Shown here piece after piece: positions 51,007 to 59,931 of a stretch of DNA of 64,000 nt (positions within the stretch are counted from its first letter, which is position 1; every line of letters begins with the position of its first letter). The position numbers were made by a program, and so were the translations under genes. The stretch lies in assembly GCF_003234085.1 (NCBI RefSeq), contig NZ_QKSD01000001.1, positions 372,001 through 436,000 on the forward strand, read 5' to 3'. The notes beneath the pieces were generated by a model. It was not told the origin of the DNA. It saw only the letters and a list, made by a program, of their open reading frames with translations, and ran no database searches. Source of the stretch: Curtobacterium sp. MCPF17_052. GTDB lineage: Bacteria; Actinomycetota; Actinomycetes; Actinomycetales; Microbacteriaceae.

Positions 51007-52179
51007 ATGACATCGACCCCGACGTTCGCCGGCATCGCCGGCCAACTCGCCCGCCAGCAGATCGAACTCCCAAGCTGGGCGTTCGGCAACTCCGGCACCC
51101 GCTTCAAGGTGTTCACCACGCCGGGCACCCCGCGGGATCCGTACGAGAAGGTCGCGGACGCGGCGCAGGTGCACCGGTACACGGGCCTCGCGCCGACGGT
51201 GGCGCTGCACATCCCGTGGGACCTCGTCGACGACTTCGCCGACCTGAAGCGGCACGCCGAGGAGCACGGTGTCCGGCTCGGGACTGTGAACTCGAACACC
51301 TTCCAGGACGACGACTACAAGTTCGGTGCGCTGACGCACACGGACGCCGCCGTCCGCCGCAAGGCGATCGAGCACCACCTCCGCTGCATCGACGTGATGG
51401 ACGAGACCGGCAGCCGTGACCTCAAGGTCTGGCTGGCGGAGGGGTCGAACTACCCGGGCCAGGCCGACATGCGGGAGCGCCAGGACCACCTGCACGAGAG
51501 CCTGTCGACGATCTACGACCGCCTCGGGGACGACCAGCGGCTCGTGCTCGAGTACAAGTTATTCGAGCCGGCGTTCTACCACACCGACGTGCCGGACTGG
51601 GGGACGAGCTACGTGCAGACGAGCGCGCTCGGCCCGAAGGCGATGGTGTGCCTCGACACGGGCCACCACGCGCCGGGGACGAACATCGAGTTCATCGTCA
51701 TGCAGCTCCTCCGCCTCGGCAAGCTCGGCAGCTTCGACTTCAACTCGCGCTTCTACGCGGACGACGACCTCATCGTCGGGGCGGCCGACCCGTTCCAGCT
51801 GTTCCGGATCCTCGTCGAGGTCATCCGCGGCGGCGGGTACGACGACCCGGACGTGGCCTTCATGCTCGACCAGTGCCACAACGTCGAGGACAAGATCCCC
51901 GGGCAGATCCGCTCGGTGCTCAACGTGCAGGAGATGACGGCCCGCGCGCTGCTCCTCGATCGCGTCGCGCTCACAGCCTCGCAGGAGGCTCACGACGTCC
52001 TCGCCGCGAACGCCGTCTTCATGGACGCGTTCCAGACCGACGTCCGTCCCGACCTGGCCGCCTGGCGCGAGTCCCGCGGTCTGCCCGCGGACCCGATGCG
52101 CGCCTACCTCGACTCCGGCTACCAGCAGCGGATCGCCGAGGAGCGCGTCGGCGGCGTGCAGGCGGGATGGGGCGCCTGA
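51007..52179 (+). CDS. rhaI: L-rhamnose isomerase (RhaI type)
   Basis: The 390-residue TIM-barrel enzyme converts L-rhamnose to L-rhamnulose with metal ions. It resembles the Pseudomonas stutzeri/Bacillus RhaI group rather than E. coli RhaA. Segments KVFTTPGTPRDPYEKVADAAQVHRYTG, LVLEYKLFEPAFYHTDVPDWG (metal Glu), CLDTGHHAPGTNIEF (Asp and His ligands), FDFNSRFYADDDL and FMLDQCHNVEDK match that family. ATG 51007 has AAGGAAG. It starts the catabolic operon. The order of genes follows the pathway closely. Confidence 0.93.
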   Translation: MTSTPTFAGIAGQLARQQIELPSWAFGNSGTRFKVFTTPGTPRDPYEKVADAAQVHRYTGLAPTVALHIPWDLVDDFADLKRHAEEHGVRLGTVNSNTFQDDDYKFGALTHTDAAVRRKAIEHHLRCIDVMDETGSRDLKVWLAEGSNYPGQADMRERQDHLHESLSTIYDRLGDDQRLVLEYKLFEPAFYHTDVPDWGTSYVQTSALGPKAMVCLDTGHHAPGTNIEFIVMQLLRLGKLGSFDFNSRFYADDDLIVGAADPFQLFRILVEVIRGGGYDDPDVAFMLDQCHNVEDKIPGQIRSVLNVQEMTARALLLDRVALTASQEAHDVLAANAVFMDAFQTDVRPDLAAWRESRGLPADPMRAYLDSGYQQRIAEERVGGVQAGWGA

Positions 52180-52216
52180 GCGGCGCCCCGGGAACCGCGA
52201 CGAGGAACGAACGAGC

Positions 52217-54298
52217 ATGACCAGCCTGGAGGCACGGGTGGACCCCGCAACGCAGCACACCACGGCAGACGAGACGGTCAGCGCGCTCATCGCGCGCTCG
52301 AACGCGCTCGGCGCCGACCCGCGGATCACGAACTACGCGGGCGGGAACACGTCCGCGAAGGGCACCGACACCGACCCGGTGACGGGCGAGCCGGTCGACC
52401 TGCTTTGGGTGAAGGGGTCCGGCGGAGACCTCGGCACCCTAACCTCGGAGGGCCTCGCGGTCCTCCGGGTGGACCGGGTACGCGCGTTGCGGGACGTATA
52501 CCCGGGCGTCGAGCGTGAGGACGAGATGGTCGCCGCCTTCGACCACACCCTGTTCGGCAAGGGCGGCGCTGCACCGTCGATCGACACCGCGATGCACGCC
52601 CTCGTCGACGCCGCACACGTGGACCACCTGCACCCCGACGCCGGCATCGCAATCGCGACCGCCGCCGATGGTCCCGAGCTGACCGAGCGGATCTTCGGCA
52701 ATAAGGCCATCTGGGTGCCCTGGCGTCGCCCGGGCTTCCAGCTCGGCCTCGACATCGCGGCGATCAAGGAGCAGCACCCCGATGCGGTCGGCGCGATCCT
52801 CGGCGGGCACGGCATCACCGCGTGGGGGGACACCAGCGGCGAGGCCGAGGCGAACTCGCGCTGGATCATCGACACCGCCGAGGCGTACGTCCGTGAGCAC
52901 GGAGCAGCGCAGCCCTTCGGTGCCGTCCGCGACGGGTACGCCGCACTGCCCGACGACGAGCGTCGTGCCCGGGCCGCGGCCCTCGCACCGACGATCCGCG
53001 GCATCGCCGGGCACGACAAGCCGGTTGTCGGCCGCTTCACCGACAGCGACGTCGTGCTCGACTTCCTCGCGGCCCAGAAGGCGCCGGCACTCGCGGCGCT
53101 CGGCACGAGCTGCCCCGACCACTTCCTCCGCACGAAGGTGAAGCCGCTCATGCTGGACCTGCCCGCGTCGGCGAGCGTCGAGGACCAGATCGCACGCCTC
53201 CACGAGCTCCACGAGACCTATCGTGCGGACTACCAGGCGTACTACGACCGTCACGCCAACGCAGGCTCCCCGGCGATCCGCGGGGCGGACCCGCTCATCG
53301 TGCTCGTTCCGGGCGTCGGCATGTTCTCGTACGGCAAGGACGCCCAAACCGCCCGGGTCGCGGGCGAGTTCTACGTCAACGCGATCAACGTCATGCGCGG
53401 TGCCGAGGCACTCAGCACGTACGCCCCGATCGACGAGGCCGAGAAGTTCCGCATCGAGTACTGGTCGCTCGAAGAGGCGAAGCTCCAACGCATGCCAAAG
53501 CCCAAGCAGCTCGCGACCCGCATCGCGCTGGTCACCGGTGCGGCGAGCGGGATCGGCAAGGCGATCGCGAAGCGCCTCGCCGCTGAGGGCGCCGCCGTCG
53601 TCATCGCCGACCTCGACCTCGCCAAGGCGCAGGACGCGGCCGCCGAGATCGGCGGCCCGGACCAGGCCATCGGCGTCGTCGCGAACGTCACGAGCGCGGA
53701 CGCCATCGACCAGGCGATCCAGGAGACGCTGCTGCACTTCGGCGGCCTCGACCTCGTCGTCAACAACGCCGGGCTCTCGCTGAGCAAGAGCCTGCTCGAG
53801 ACCACCGAGCAGGACTGGGACCTGCAGCACGACGTCATGGCGAAGGGCTCGTTCCTCGTCTCCAAGGCGGCGGCGAAGGTCCTCATCGAGCAAGGCCTCG
53901 GCGGCGACATCGTCTACATCTCCTCGAAGAACTCCGTCTTCGCCGGGCCGAACAACATCGCGTACTCCGCGACGAAGGCCGACCAGGCACACCAGGTCCG
54001 GCTCCTCGCGGCCGAGCTCGGCGAGCACGGGATCCGGGTCAACGGCATCAACCCCGACGGCGTCGTCCGCGGGTCGGGCATCTTCGCCTCGGGGTGGGGT
54101 GCGAACCGGGCGGCGACGTACGGCGTGGACGAGCAGGACCTCGGGAAGTTCTACGCGCAGCGCACCATCCTCAAGCGCGAGGTCGTGCCCGAGAACGTCG
54201 CCAACGCCGTGTACGCCATCTGCACCGCGGACTTCTCCCACACCACGGGTCTGCACGTGCCGGTGGACGCCGGTGTCGCCGCAGCCTTCCTGAGGTAG
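52217..54298 (+). CDS. rhaEW: Bifunctional rhamnulose-1-phosphate aldolase / lactaldehyde dehydrogenase
   Basis: The 693-residue protein is a fusion. Residues about 20-400 form a class II aldolase with zinc ligands in HVDHLHPDAG (H137, H139) and in ILGGHGITAWG. Residues about 430-693 are a short-chain dehydrogenase with GAASGIGK (441-448), NNAG and Y583 in YSATK. In the RhaE/RhaW family the first part splits L-rhamnulose-1-phosphate to DHAP and L-lactaldehyde, and the second oxidises lactaldehyde to L-lactate. The fusion is a known type in Bacillus, Chloroflexi and actinobacteria. Only 37 bases separate it from the isomerase gene. Confidence 0.93.
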   Translation: MTSLEARVDPATQHTTADETVSALIARSNALGADPRITNYAGGNTSAKGTDTDPVTGEPVDLLWVKGSGGDLGTLTSEGLAVLRVDRVRALRDVYPGVEREDEMVAAFDHTLFGKGGAAPSIDTAMHALVDAAHVDHLHPDAGIAIATAADGPELTERIFGNKAIWVPWRRPGFQLGLDIAAIKEQHPDAVGAILGGHGITAWGDTSGEAEANSRWIIDTAEAYVREHGAAQPFGAVRDGYAALPDDERRARAAALAPTIRGIAGHDKPVVGRFTDSDVVLDFLAAQKAPALAALGTSCPDHFLRTKVKPLMLDLPASASVEDQIARLHELHETYRADYQAYYDRHANAGSPAIRGADPLIVLVPGVGMFSYGKDAQTARVAGEFYVNAINVMRGAEALSTYAPIDEAEKFRIEYWSLEEAKLQRMPKPKQLATRIALVTGAASGIGKAIAKRLAAEGAAVVIADLDLAKAQDAAAEIGGPDQAIGVVANVTSADAIDQAIQETLLHFGGLDLVVNNAGLSLSKSLLETTEQDWDLQHDVMAKGSFLVSKAAAKVLIEQGLGGDIVYISSKNSVFAGPNNIAYSATKADQAHQVRLLAAELGEHGIRVNGINPDGVVRGSGIFASGWGANRAATYGVDEQDLGKFYAQRTILKREVVPENVANAVYAICTADFSHTTGLHVPVDAGVAAAFLR

Positions 54299-54302
54299 CG
54301 CG

Positions 54303-55793
54303 ATGCACACCAGCGGCAGCGTCGCCGCGGTCGACCTCGGTGCAACCAGCGGCCGGGTCATCGTCGGGCACGTCGACGAGGACGGCGTGCGGATGGAGCA
54401 TGTCGCTCGGTTCCCGAACGGTCCCGTGTCGGTGTGGGAGGGCGACCGCGAGGCCCTGCACTGGGACGCGCTCGAGCTCCACCGACAGCTGCGGGCGGGC
54501 CTCCGGGACGCCTTCGCCCGGCACCGCGACGTCGTCAGCATCGGCATCGACTCGTGGGCGGTCGACCACGGCATCGTCCGTGCGGGCCGCCTGACCCACC
54601 AGCCGTACCACTACCGCGACGAGCGGAACGAGGCGGCGGTGCGGTCGATGCTCCGACGGTCGGGCAAGCCAGAGCTCTTCCGGCGGAACGGCCTGCAACA
54701 CCTGCCGTTCAACACGGTGTTCCAGCTCCACGCGGACCTCCGCGACGGACTCTTGCAGCCGGGCGACCGCGTCCTGCTCATGCCGGACCTGTTCGGTTAC
54801 TGGTTGACCGGCGTGCAGGTGGCGGAGCGCACGAACGCCTCGACGACGGGGTTGCTCGACGTCACGACCGGCAGGTGGTCGGACGACCTGCGCTGGTCCC
54901 TCGGGCTGCCGGCGGGTCTGCTCCCGGATCTCGGCACGCCCGGCGACGAGGTCGGTGAACTCCTGCCCGCGGTCGCCGACGCCCTGGGCGCTCCGCCGTC
55001 GACGCCGCTCACTCTCGTCGGCTCGCACGACACCGCGTCCGCCGTGGTCGCGGTCCCCGCCGCCGAGCCGGACTTCGCTTACATCTCCTCCGGCACCTGG
55101 TCGCTCGTCGGGGTCGAGCTCGACGCACCCGTCGTGACCGACGCGGCGCGCGCGGCGAACTGCACGAACGAGGGCGGCGTCGACGGGCGGGTCCGGTTCC
55201 TCAAGAACGTGTCCGGACTGTGGTTGCTTTCCGAGAGCGTCCGCTCCTGGGAGCGCACGGGCGAGCGCATCGACCTGGAGGCCCTCCTCGCCTCCGCCGC
55301 GGCCGTCACCGCCCCGGTCGCCGTCTTCGACGTCGCCGACGACGTCTTCACCGCGCCGGGGGACATGCCGGCCCGCATCGCGGCCTGGTGCGCGGGGCAC
55401 GGGCTGCCGGTGCCGGCCGGTCGTGCGGAGCTGGTGCGGTCGATTCTCGAGTCGCTCGCGGTCGCCTACGCCGAGACGCTCCGCACCGTCGTCGACGTTA
55501 CCGGCAAGGACGTCCGCGTCGTGCACGTCGTCGGCGGTGGCTCGCAGAACCGCCTGCTCTGCCAGCTCACCGCCGATCGCACCGGCCTGCCCGTGCTCGC
55601 CGGACCGGTCGAGGCGACCGCGCTCGGCAACGTGCTCGTCCAGGCGCGCGCCCGCAGATTGGCCGGACTCGGCGGAGCGTCACTCGAGGCGCTCCGCGTC
55701 CTCGTCGCCCGCACCGTCGAACCCGTCCGGTACACCCCCGCTCCGGGCTCGGACGCCCGACCCCACCGCACCACCGTCAGGAGCCACGCATGA
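54303..55793 (+). CDS. rhaB: Rhamnulokinase
   Basis: The 496-residue FGGY-type kinase phosphorylates L-rhamnulose at C1. The N-terminal phosphate loop is [34 protein letters not shown] is specific to rhamnulokinases, and [12 protein letters not shown] plus [13 protein letters not shown] carry the catalytic Asp and substrate contacts. [23 protein letters not shown] is the C-terminal ATP-binding motif. It starts four bases after the aldolase gene, and its stop overlaps the next ATG. Confidence 0.95.
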   Translation: MHTSGSVAAVDLGATSGRVIVGHVDEDGVRMEHVARFPNGPVSVWEGDREALHWDALELHRQLRAGLRDAFARHRDVVSIGIDSWAVDHGIVRAGRLTHQPYHYRDERNEAAVRSMLRRSGKPELFRRNGLQHLPFNTVFQLHADLRDGLLQPGDRVLLMPDLFGYWLTGVQVAERTNASTTGLLDVTTGRWSDDLRWSLGLPAGLLPDLGTPGDEVGELLPAVADALGAPPSTPLTLVGSHDTASAVVAVPAAEPDFAYISSGTWSLVGVELDAPVVTDAARAANCTNEGGVDGRVRFLKNVSGLWLLSESVRSWERTGERIDLEALLASAAAVTAPVAVFDVADDVFTAPGDMPARIAAWCAGHGLPVPAGRAELVRSILESLAVAYAETLRTVVDVTGKDVRVVHVVGGGSQNRLLCQLTADRTGLPVLAGPVEATALGNVLVQARARRLAGLGGASLEALRVLVARTVEPVRYTPAPGSDARPHRTTVRSHA

Positions 55794-57112
55794 CAACCAC
55801 CGACGACCAGCACCGCGTCGACCCCGCGACCGGAGCCCCGGCGGCATCGACCGGCGCCGCATCGGACGCCCGCGTCCGCATGCAGCGCCAGATGCCGAGC
55901 ATCCGCGACCTCGCACCGCTCATGCAGTTCAAGAAGCCGGACGTCAACGCACGCCGTCGGCGGCTCGACGCCGCGCTGACCATCTGGGACCTCCGCCGCA
56001 TTGCCGCGCGGCGCACCCCGAAGGCGGCGTTCGACTACACCGAGGGTGCCGCTGAGGCCGAGATCTCCCTGTCACGGGCACGCCAGGCGTTCGAGGACAT
56101 CGAGTTCACGCCCGCGATCCTCCGCGACGTGTCGCAGGTGTCGACGGCCCGCGACGTCCTCGGGGCGCCGACCGCGATGCCGTTCGGGATCGCACCGACC
56201 GGCTTCACCCGGATGATGCAGACCGAGGGGGAGCGGGCCGGCGCCCGCGCCGCCGGGCGGGCCGGCATCCCGTTCTCCCTGTCGACGATGGGTACCACCG
56301 CGATCGAGGACGTCCGCGACGCCAACCCGCACGGGCGGAACTGGTTCCAGCTGTACATGTGGAAGGACCGCGACAAGTCGATGGCACTCGTCGACCGCGC
56401 GGCGAGGGCCGGCTTCGACACGCTCCTCGTCACCGTCGACGTCCCCGTCGCCGGCGCTCGTCTGCGCGACAAGCGGAACGGCTTCTCGATCCCGCCGCAG
56501 CTCGGCGTCAAGACGGTCGTGAACGCGATCCCGCGTCCCTGGTGGTGGTTCGACTTCCTCACTACCGAGCCGCTCGCGTTCGCGTCCCTTGACCGGTGGT
56601 CCGGGACGGTCGGGGAGCTCCTCGACCACATGTTCGACCCGACCGTGACCTACGAGGACCTCGCGTGGATCCGCGACCAGTGGCCGGGCAAGGTCGTCGT
56701 GAAGGGCGTGCAGTCCCTCGCGGACGCGAAGCGCCTCGCGTCGATGGGCGTCGACGGCATCACGCTGTCGAACCACGGCGGCCGCCAGCTCGACCGCGCG
56801 CCCGTCCCGTTCCACCTGCTCCCCGAGGTGGTCAAGGAGGTTGGGAACGACACCGAGGTGCACCTCGACACCGGCATCATGTCGGGCGCGGACATCGTCG
56901 CCGCGGTCGCCCTCGGCGCACGGTTCACGATGGTCGGTCGGGCTTACCTCTACGGGCTGATGGCGGGCGGCGAGGCCGGTGTCGATCGGATGATCCAGAT
57001 CCTGTCCGAGCAGATCGAGCGGACTATGCGTCTGCTCGGGGTCACGAGCCTCGACGAGCTCGAGCCGGGCCACGTCACTCAGCTGCAGCGGCTGGCTCCG
57101 ATCAGCCGCTAA
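55790..57112 (+). CDS. lldD: FMN-dependent L-lactate dehydrogenase
   Basis: The 440-residue flavoprotein belongs to the alpha-hydroxy-acid dehydrogenase family. [58 protein letters not shown] and the active-site [19 protein letters not shown] (His and Arg) are present. It oxidises L-lactate to pyruvate, passing electrons to the respiratory chain. It has about 45 extra residues at the N-terminus. Being coupled to rhaB by ATGA, it probably consumes the lactate made by the RhaW domain. The product names rest on sequence; the substrate could be another L-2-hydroxy acid. Confidence 0.92.
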   Translation: MTTTDDQHRVDPATGAPAASTGAASDARVRMQRQMPSIRDLAPLMQFKKPDVNARRRRLDAALTIWDLRRIAARRTPKAAFDYTEGAAEAEISLSRARQAFEDIEFTPAILRDVSQVSTARDVLGAPTAMPFGIAPTGFTRMMQTEGERAGARAAGRAGIPFSLSTMGTTAIEDVRDANPHGRNWFQLYMWKDRDKSMALVDRAARAGFDTLLVTVDVPVAGARLRDKRNGFSIPPQLGVKTVVNAIPRPWWWFDFLTTEPLAFASLDRWSGTVGELLDHMFDPTVTYEDLAWIRDQWPGKVVVKGVQSLADAKRLASMGVDGITLSNHGGRQLDRAPVPFHLLPEVVKEVGNDTEVHLDTGIMSGADIVAAVALGARFTMVGRAYLYGLMAGGEAGVDRMIQILSEQIERTMRLLGVTSLDELEPGHVTQLQRLAPISR

Positions 57113-57146
57113 AGCGCCAGTCGGCGGAGCTCAGATCGCGACGCCT

Positions 57147-57183
57147 CGAGCCAATCCCACGCGCCGGCAACGGGCGCGGCTCG
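57147..57183 (+). terminator. Terminator-like structure after lldD
   Basis: CGAGCC (57147-57152) pairs with GGCTCG (57178-57183), and inside it GCGCC (57161-57165) pairs with GGCGC (57173-57177). An 8-base bulge separates the two stems. It lies 35 bases past the lldD stop. Confidence 0.45.
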
Positions 57184-57578
57184 ACCCCTCCGGCCATAAC
57201 CTTTGAGGACTCCTTTCGGAGCAGTACGAGATTCAAGTTGTCCCCAAAGGAGCGGACCGACGGCTCACGAGGCGCATCACGGTCGAGCTCATGTGCCGAT
57301 AATCTGTTATGTCAGATTGCGTGAAGGCGAGCTCTGCACTCTCTTACCTTGACCCCGTACGTGGAGACGTCCGGCACGGCTATGAGCGTGAGGATGAACG
57401 ATCCCACAAGCTCTCGCATGCGAGGTCGGTCAGCCGTTCTCGGTCAGCGTGATCCACCCATCCCGCGGTTCGGGTCCGCGTACTTACCGGTCGTCCTCAG
57501 CCCCGACGAACCTCGAAGCCCAGGCAGCGTTCGTCATGCTCCACGACGAAGGCTTGTGAGGTTTCTTGCTCCGACGAG
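57184..57578. other. Gap without a supported gene
   Basis: About 395 bases with mixed composition. A plus-strand frame at 57349-57606 overlaps the end of the next minus-strand gene and has no ribosome site. A 47-residue frame beginning ATGTCAGATTGC at 57310 starts inside the diverged repeat. Nothing else is apparent. Confidence 0.4.
57299..57354 (+). repeat. Diverged repeat, copy B
   Basis: The segment from GATAATCTGTTATGTCA to CTTACCTTGACC aligns with 40614-40672 in the same orientation. It opens a short frame in this copy (MSDCVKASSALSYLDPVRGD). The other copy does not keep that frame. It lies just outside the rhamnose module. Confidence 0.55.
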
Positions 57579-58070
57579 CTACCGCGAGAGCAAGCTGTAC
57601 ACGTAGACGAGAGACGTGGTTTTCGTCTCGCCACGCAACACCACTAGCTGGTCCCGTTGCCGCAGCGTCTTCACGTCGGTCGCGCCGAGACGCCGGAGAA
57701 CGCGTTCTCCCTCATCTGTGCTGAGCTTCTGCCCGGGCTGGGGTGCCGGGTAAGACGCCCCGTTGCCGAGGCTGGCGCCGTCGCCGACGTTGTGCAGTTC
57801 GAGGACCCCGCTGACGATCTCGGGGCTGCCCAGCAACCCATGAGACGTAGATGCGGAGGACTCCAGGACTTTCGCTGAGGCGCCGTCCCACCGCAGCCCA
57901 GCAACTAACTCGAGCGTCTCTACTGGTACGTCGTGGCATTGGTCGGTGACCGAGTTGCAGATGCCGAACATCGTTTCCCGTGCAACGACGTGCTTCACGC
58001 CGTAGAAGCCGAGAAGCACCATTGTTGTCGCAAGCGCCGTGACTCCGATCGTCCACATCCGCTTGCGCAT
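57579..58070 (-). CDS. Single-span membrane protein with C-x6-C ectodomain, paralogue 1
   Basis: The 163-residue protein has a basic start (MRKRMW), one membrane span (TIGVTALATTMVLLGFYGVKHVV) and an external domain of about 130 residues. The domain opens with GICNSVTDQCHDVPVETLELVAGLRW, including two cysteines six residues apart. It ends with LRRLGATDVKTLRQRDQLVVLRG and VYVYSL. The same pattern occurs in the two genes at 58274 and 58764, so all three are diverged copies. ATG 58070 has GGAGG upstream; an earlier in-frame start lacks signals. No known family is recognised. Confidence 0.7.
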   Translation of the reverse strand: MRKRMWTIGVTALATTMVLLGFYGVKHVVARETMFGICNSVTDQCHDVPVETLELVAGLRWDGASAKVLESSASTSHGLLGSPEIVSGVLELHNVGDGASLGNGASYPAPQPGQKLSTDEGERVLRRLGATDVKTLRQRDQLVVLRGETKTTSLVYVYSLLSR

Positions 58071-58252
58071 GTACGCCTCCCTGCTGCTCCCGTCACCCTG
58101 CCACACGGGCCGGTACGACCGCGGCGTCAAGACAGTCTGCGGCTGCTCAACCCACGACGGCCGCCGCGTACGGCGGTTGGTCACCCTCCGCAGGTGGGCG
58201 TTCCTTCCGAAGCCGAACATGTTCCGACTTCCGTAGGACGCGGAGACAAGCG

Positions 58253-58285
58253 AGCATCGCGCATGGTGGGACCATGCGCGATGCT
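58253..58285. promoter_or_regulatory. 14-bp inverted repeat spanning a start codon
   Basis: The arm AGCATCGCGCATGG (58253-58266) is exactly complementary to CCATGCGCGATGCT (58272-58285), with a 5-base loop. The second arm contains the ATG (58274-58276) of the next gene. In RNA it would hide that start codon. In DNA it could be an operator. Confidence 0.6.
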
Positions 58286-58771
58286 TCGTTCCCGAGGTCC
58301 CCCCTCCGGCGGGGTGTCGTGGCCGCGCTCGTGGCACTGCTGCTGGTTGCGGTGGCTTTCGGCGGGTATCGAGTGCTCAACCCGCGCGGGGAACTTGGGA
58401 CCTGTTTCGTGTTGTCAGATACGTGCCGGAGCGTGCCGATGAGCACCATCGAGCGGTACAGCGGCCTGCAGTTCCCACCCGGGACGCGGACAGAGCAGTC
58501 GATGGCGAGGATCCCGGGCGTCGTCGGCTTCCGGCCGGCGTTCGTGAGCGCCGTCCTGCAACTCCCGCCGCAAGGCGCCGTGCAGGTGGTCGGGTACGGT
58601 CTCGGCTTGGACTGGGACGGGCAGGCCGACGCCTCGCCGTACGAGCAGCAACTCAGAGCTGCAGGCGTCACACGCATCCGTATCGATACGAACGGCGATG
58701 GCATGATCGTGCTCACCGGGCGCCGAGACGGACAAAGGATGCTACTCGTCTACGTCAACTACCATGACTGA
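58274..58771 (+). CDS. Single-span membrane protein with C-x6-C ectodomain, paralogue 2
   Basis: The 165-residue protein has an N-terminal membrane span (GVVAALVALLLVAVAFGGYRV) and an external domain starting GTCFVLSDTCRSVPMSTIERYSGLQFPPGTR. It ends with LRAAGVTRIRIDTNGDGMIVLTGRRDGQRMLLVYV. These elements align with paralogues 1 and 3. The two cysteines are likely disulphide-bonded outside the cell. The ATG sits inside a 14-bp inverted repeat, and the ribosome site is poor; GTG 58319 is a less likely alternative since it would cut the span. The stop overlaps the next gene by eight bases. Confidence 0.7.
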   Translation: MRDASFPRSPLRRGVVAALVALLLVAVAFGGYRVLNPRGELGTCFVLSDTCRSVPMSTIERYSGLQFPPGTRTEQSMARIPGVVGFRPAFVSAVLQLPPQGAVQVVGYGLGLDWDGQADASPYEQQLRAAGVTRIRIDTNGDGMIVLTGRRDGQRMLLVYVNYHD

Positions 58772-59309
58772 CGGCGATTGGTTCCCGCTCGCTTCGAGAT
58801 TCAGCCCTGAAACGATGCGCGAAGAACAAGCAGCCGCGACAAGCATTCGTCTGTTGGTGCAGCTCGCGGGCGTGCTCGCCGTTGTGGCAGCGCTCATCGT
58901 CGGATTCGTGTTCGCGGTGCTCTCCTGGGTGACGGCTGCACCGGACCGCGGCATCTGCCGAGTCAGCGAAGACGCCTGCGACGTCTCGCCCCTTGCGACG
59001 ATCGAGCAGTACACGGATGTGCGGTTCCCCGCGGGAACGCGAGTAGTCCGTTCGGACGCTGACCCCGGAGGTCAAGGCGGCTTCGGGGTGCAAAGCGTTT
59101 CCGCGGTTCTTCGGCTCCCCCAAGGAAGCCGAGTCCCCACGCTCGACAACGCCACGCCCGCAGCTCCCGAGGACAAGGCGCGTGCAGCACTCCGCGAAGA
59201 AGGAGCAACCAGTATCACCGGCTTGGAGTCCGACGGGACGAACCTCTTCGCCGGAACGGCAGACGACAGAATCCTCATCTACGTCTGGACTGCTTATGGG
59301 CAACTCTGA
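58764..59309 (+). CDS. Single-span membrane protein with C-x6-C ectodomain, paralogue 3
   Basis: The 181-residue protein has a longer hydrophilic N-terminus of about 28 residues, a membrane span (LLVQLAGVLAVVAALIVGFVFAVLSWV) and an external domain starting GICRVSEDACDVSPLATIEQYTDVRFPAGTR. The C-terminal part, LREEGATSITGLESDGTNLFAG and LIYVW, aligns with its two neighbours. It overlaps paralogue 2 by eight bases and is surely cotranscribed. The family is not recognised. The domain could be a sensor or inhibitor. Confidence 0.7.
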   Translation: MTDGDWFPLASRFSPETMREEQAAATSIRLLVQLAGVLAVVAALIVGFVFAVLSWVTAAPDRGICRVSEDACDVSPLATIEQYTDVRFPAGTRVVRSDADPGGQGGFGVQSVSAVLRLPQGSRVPTLDNATPAAPEDKARAALREEGATSITGLESDGTNLFAGTADDRILIYVWTAYGQL

Positions 59310-59413
59310 CGGCTTCGCTCCACGTCCGATAGCCGATCGGCTTACGACACACCGCTCCCGTCTGACCGCTCCTGGCCGGAACCCACACCCGGTCGGAGAC
59401 CTAGCATCAGGGG

Positions 59414-59818
59414 ATGGACGACGCGGTGGGGACACGGCTCAGCGGCCGGCAACGCAAGGCCAGAGTGGTCGCGTTCTGGCCGCTCACTGTGCTGGGTGCG
59501 CCGATCATGTGCGCGGCCTGGATCTGGCTCACTCTGGCTTCCACGGAGCAGGTGACGGAGTCAGCCAAAGCGCCGCCCGGCGACACCTCGACCGACGGTC
59601 TCTTCGTGACGTTCGGCGTCGTACCGCTTGTGCTCGCACACCTGCTCGGACTCGTCATTCTGCGATCGATTGCGCCGCGCGAACGAGACGAGCGAGGCGC
59701 GAGCTGGGCAATTGCAGCCGTTGCGGTTCTCGTCACGTCTGGTATCGGCCTTGCCTTGGCACTGCAGTTCAACGGTGGGGTCCTCCTCACCCCCAATGAC
59801 GGCGGCTACACGCCATAG
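59414..59818 (+). CDS. Membrane protein of unknown function, three spans
   Basis: The 134-residue protein has three hydrophobic segments (VVAFWPLTVLGAPIMCAAWIWLTLA, GLFVTFGVVPLVLAHLLGLVIL and WAIAAVAVLVTSGIGLALAL) separated by charged loops. ATG 59414 follows TAGCAT (59402-59407) by six bases, so the mRNA is probably leaderless. It follows the three paralogues on the same strand after 104 bases. The family is not recognised. Confidence 0.6.
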   Translation: MDDAVGTRLSGRQRKARVVAFWPLTVLGAPIMCAAWIWLTLASTEQVTESAKAPPGDTSTDGLFVTFGVVPLVLAHLLGLVILRSIAPRERDERGASWAIAAVAVLVTSGIGLALALQFNGGVLLTPNDGGYTP

Positions 59819-59931
59819 AGGCCCCTGATACTTACTTTTCCGTCAAGGCGTCAGAGTTAAGCCGGAGTCAGCGTCCCGTAGACGATCGGTGATCGGACGA
59901 CTGCGCTCATCCCGGCGCCTAGGCTCTGCCC

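Noticed and set aside
57349..57606. 85-codon plus-strand frame
   Set aside because: It overlaps the 3' end of a better supported minus-strand gene and has no start signal.
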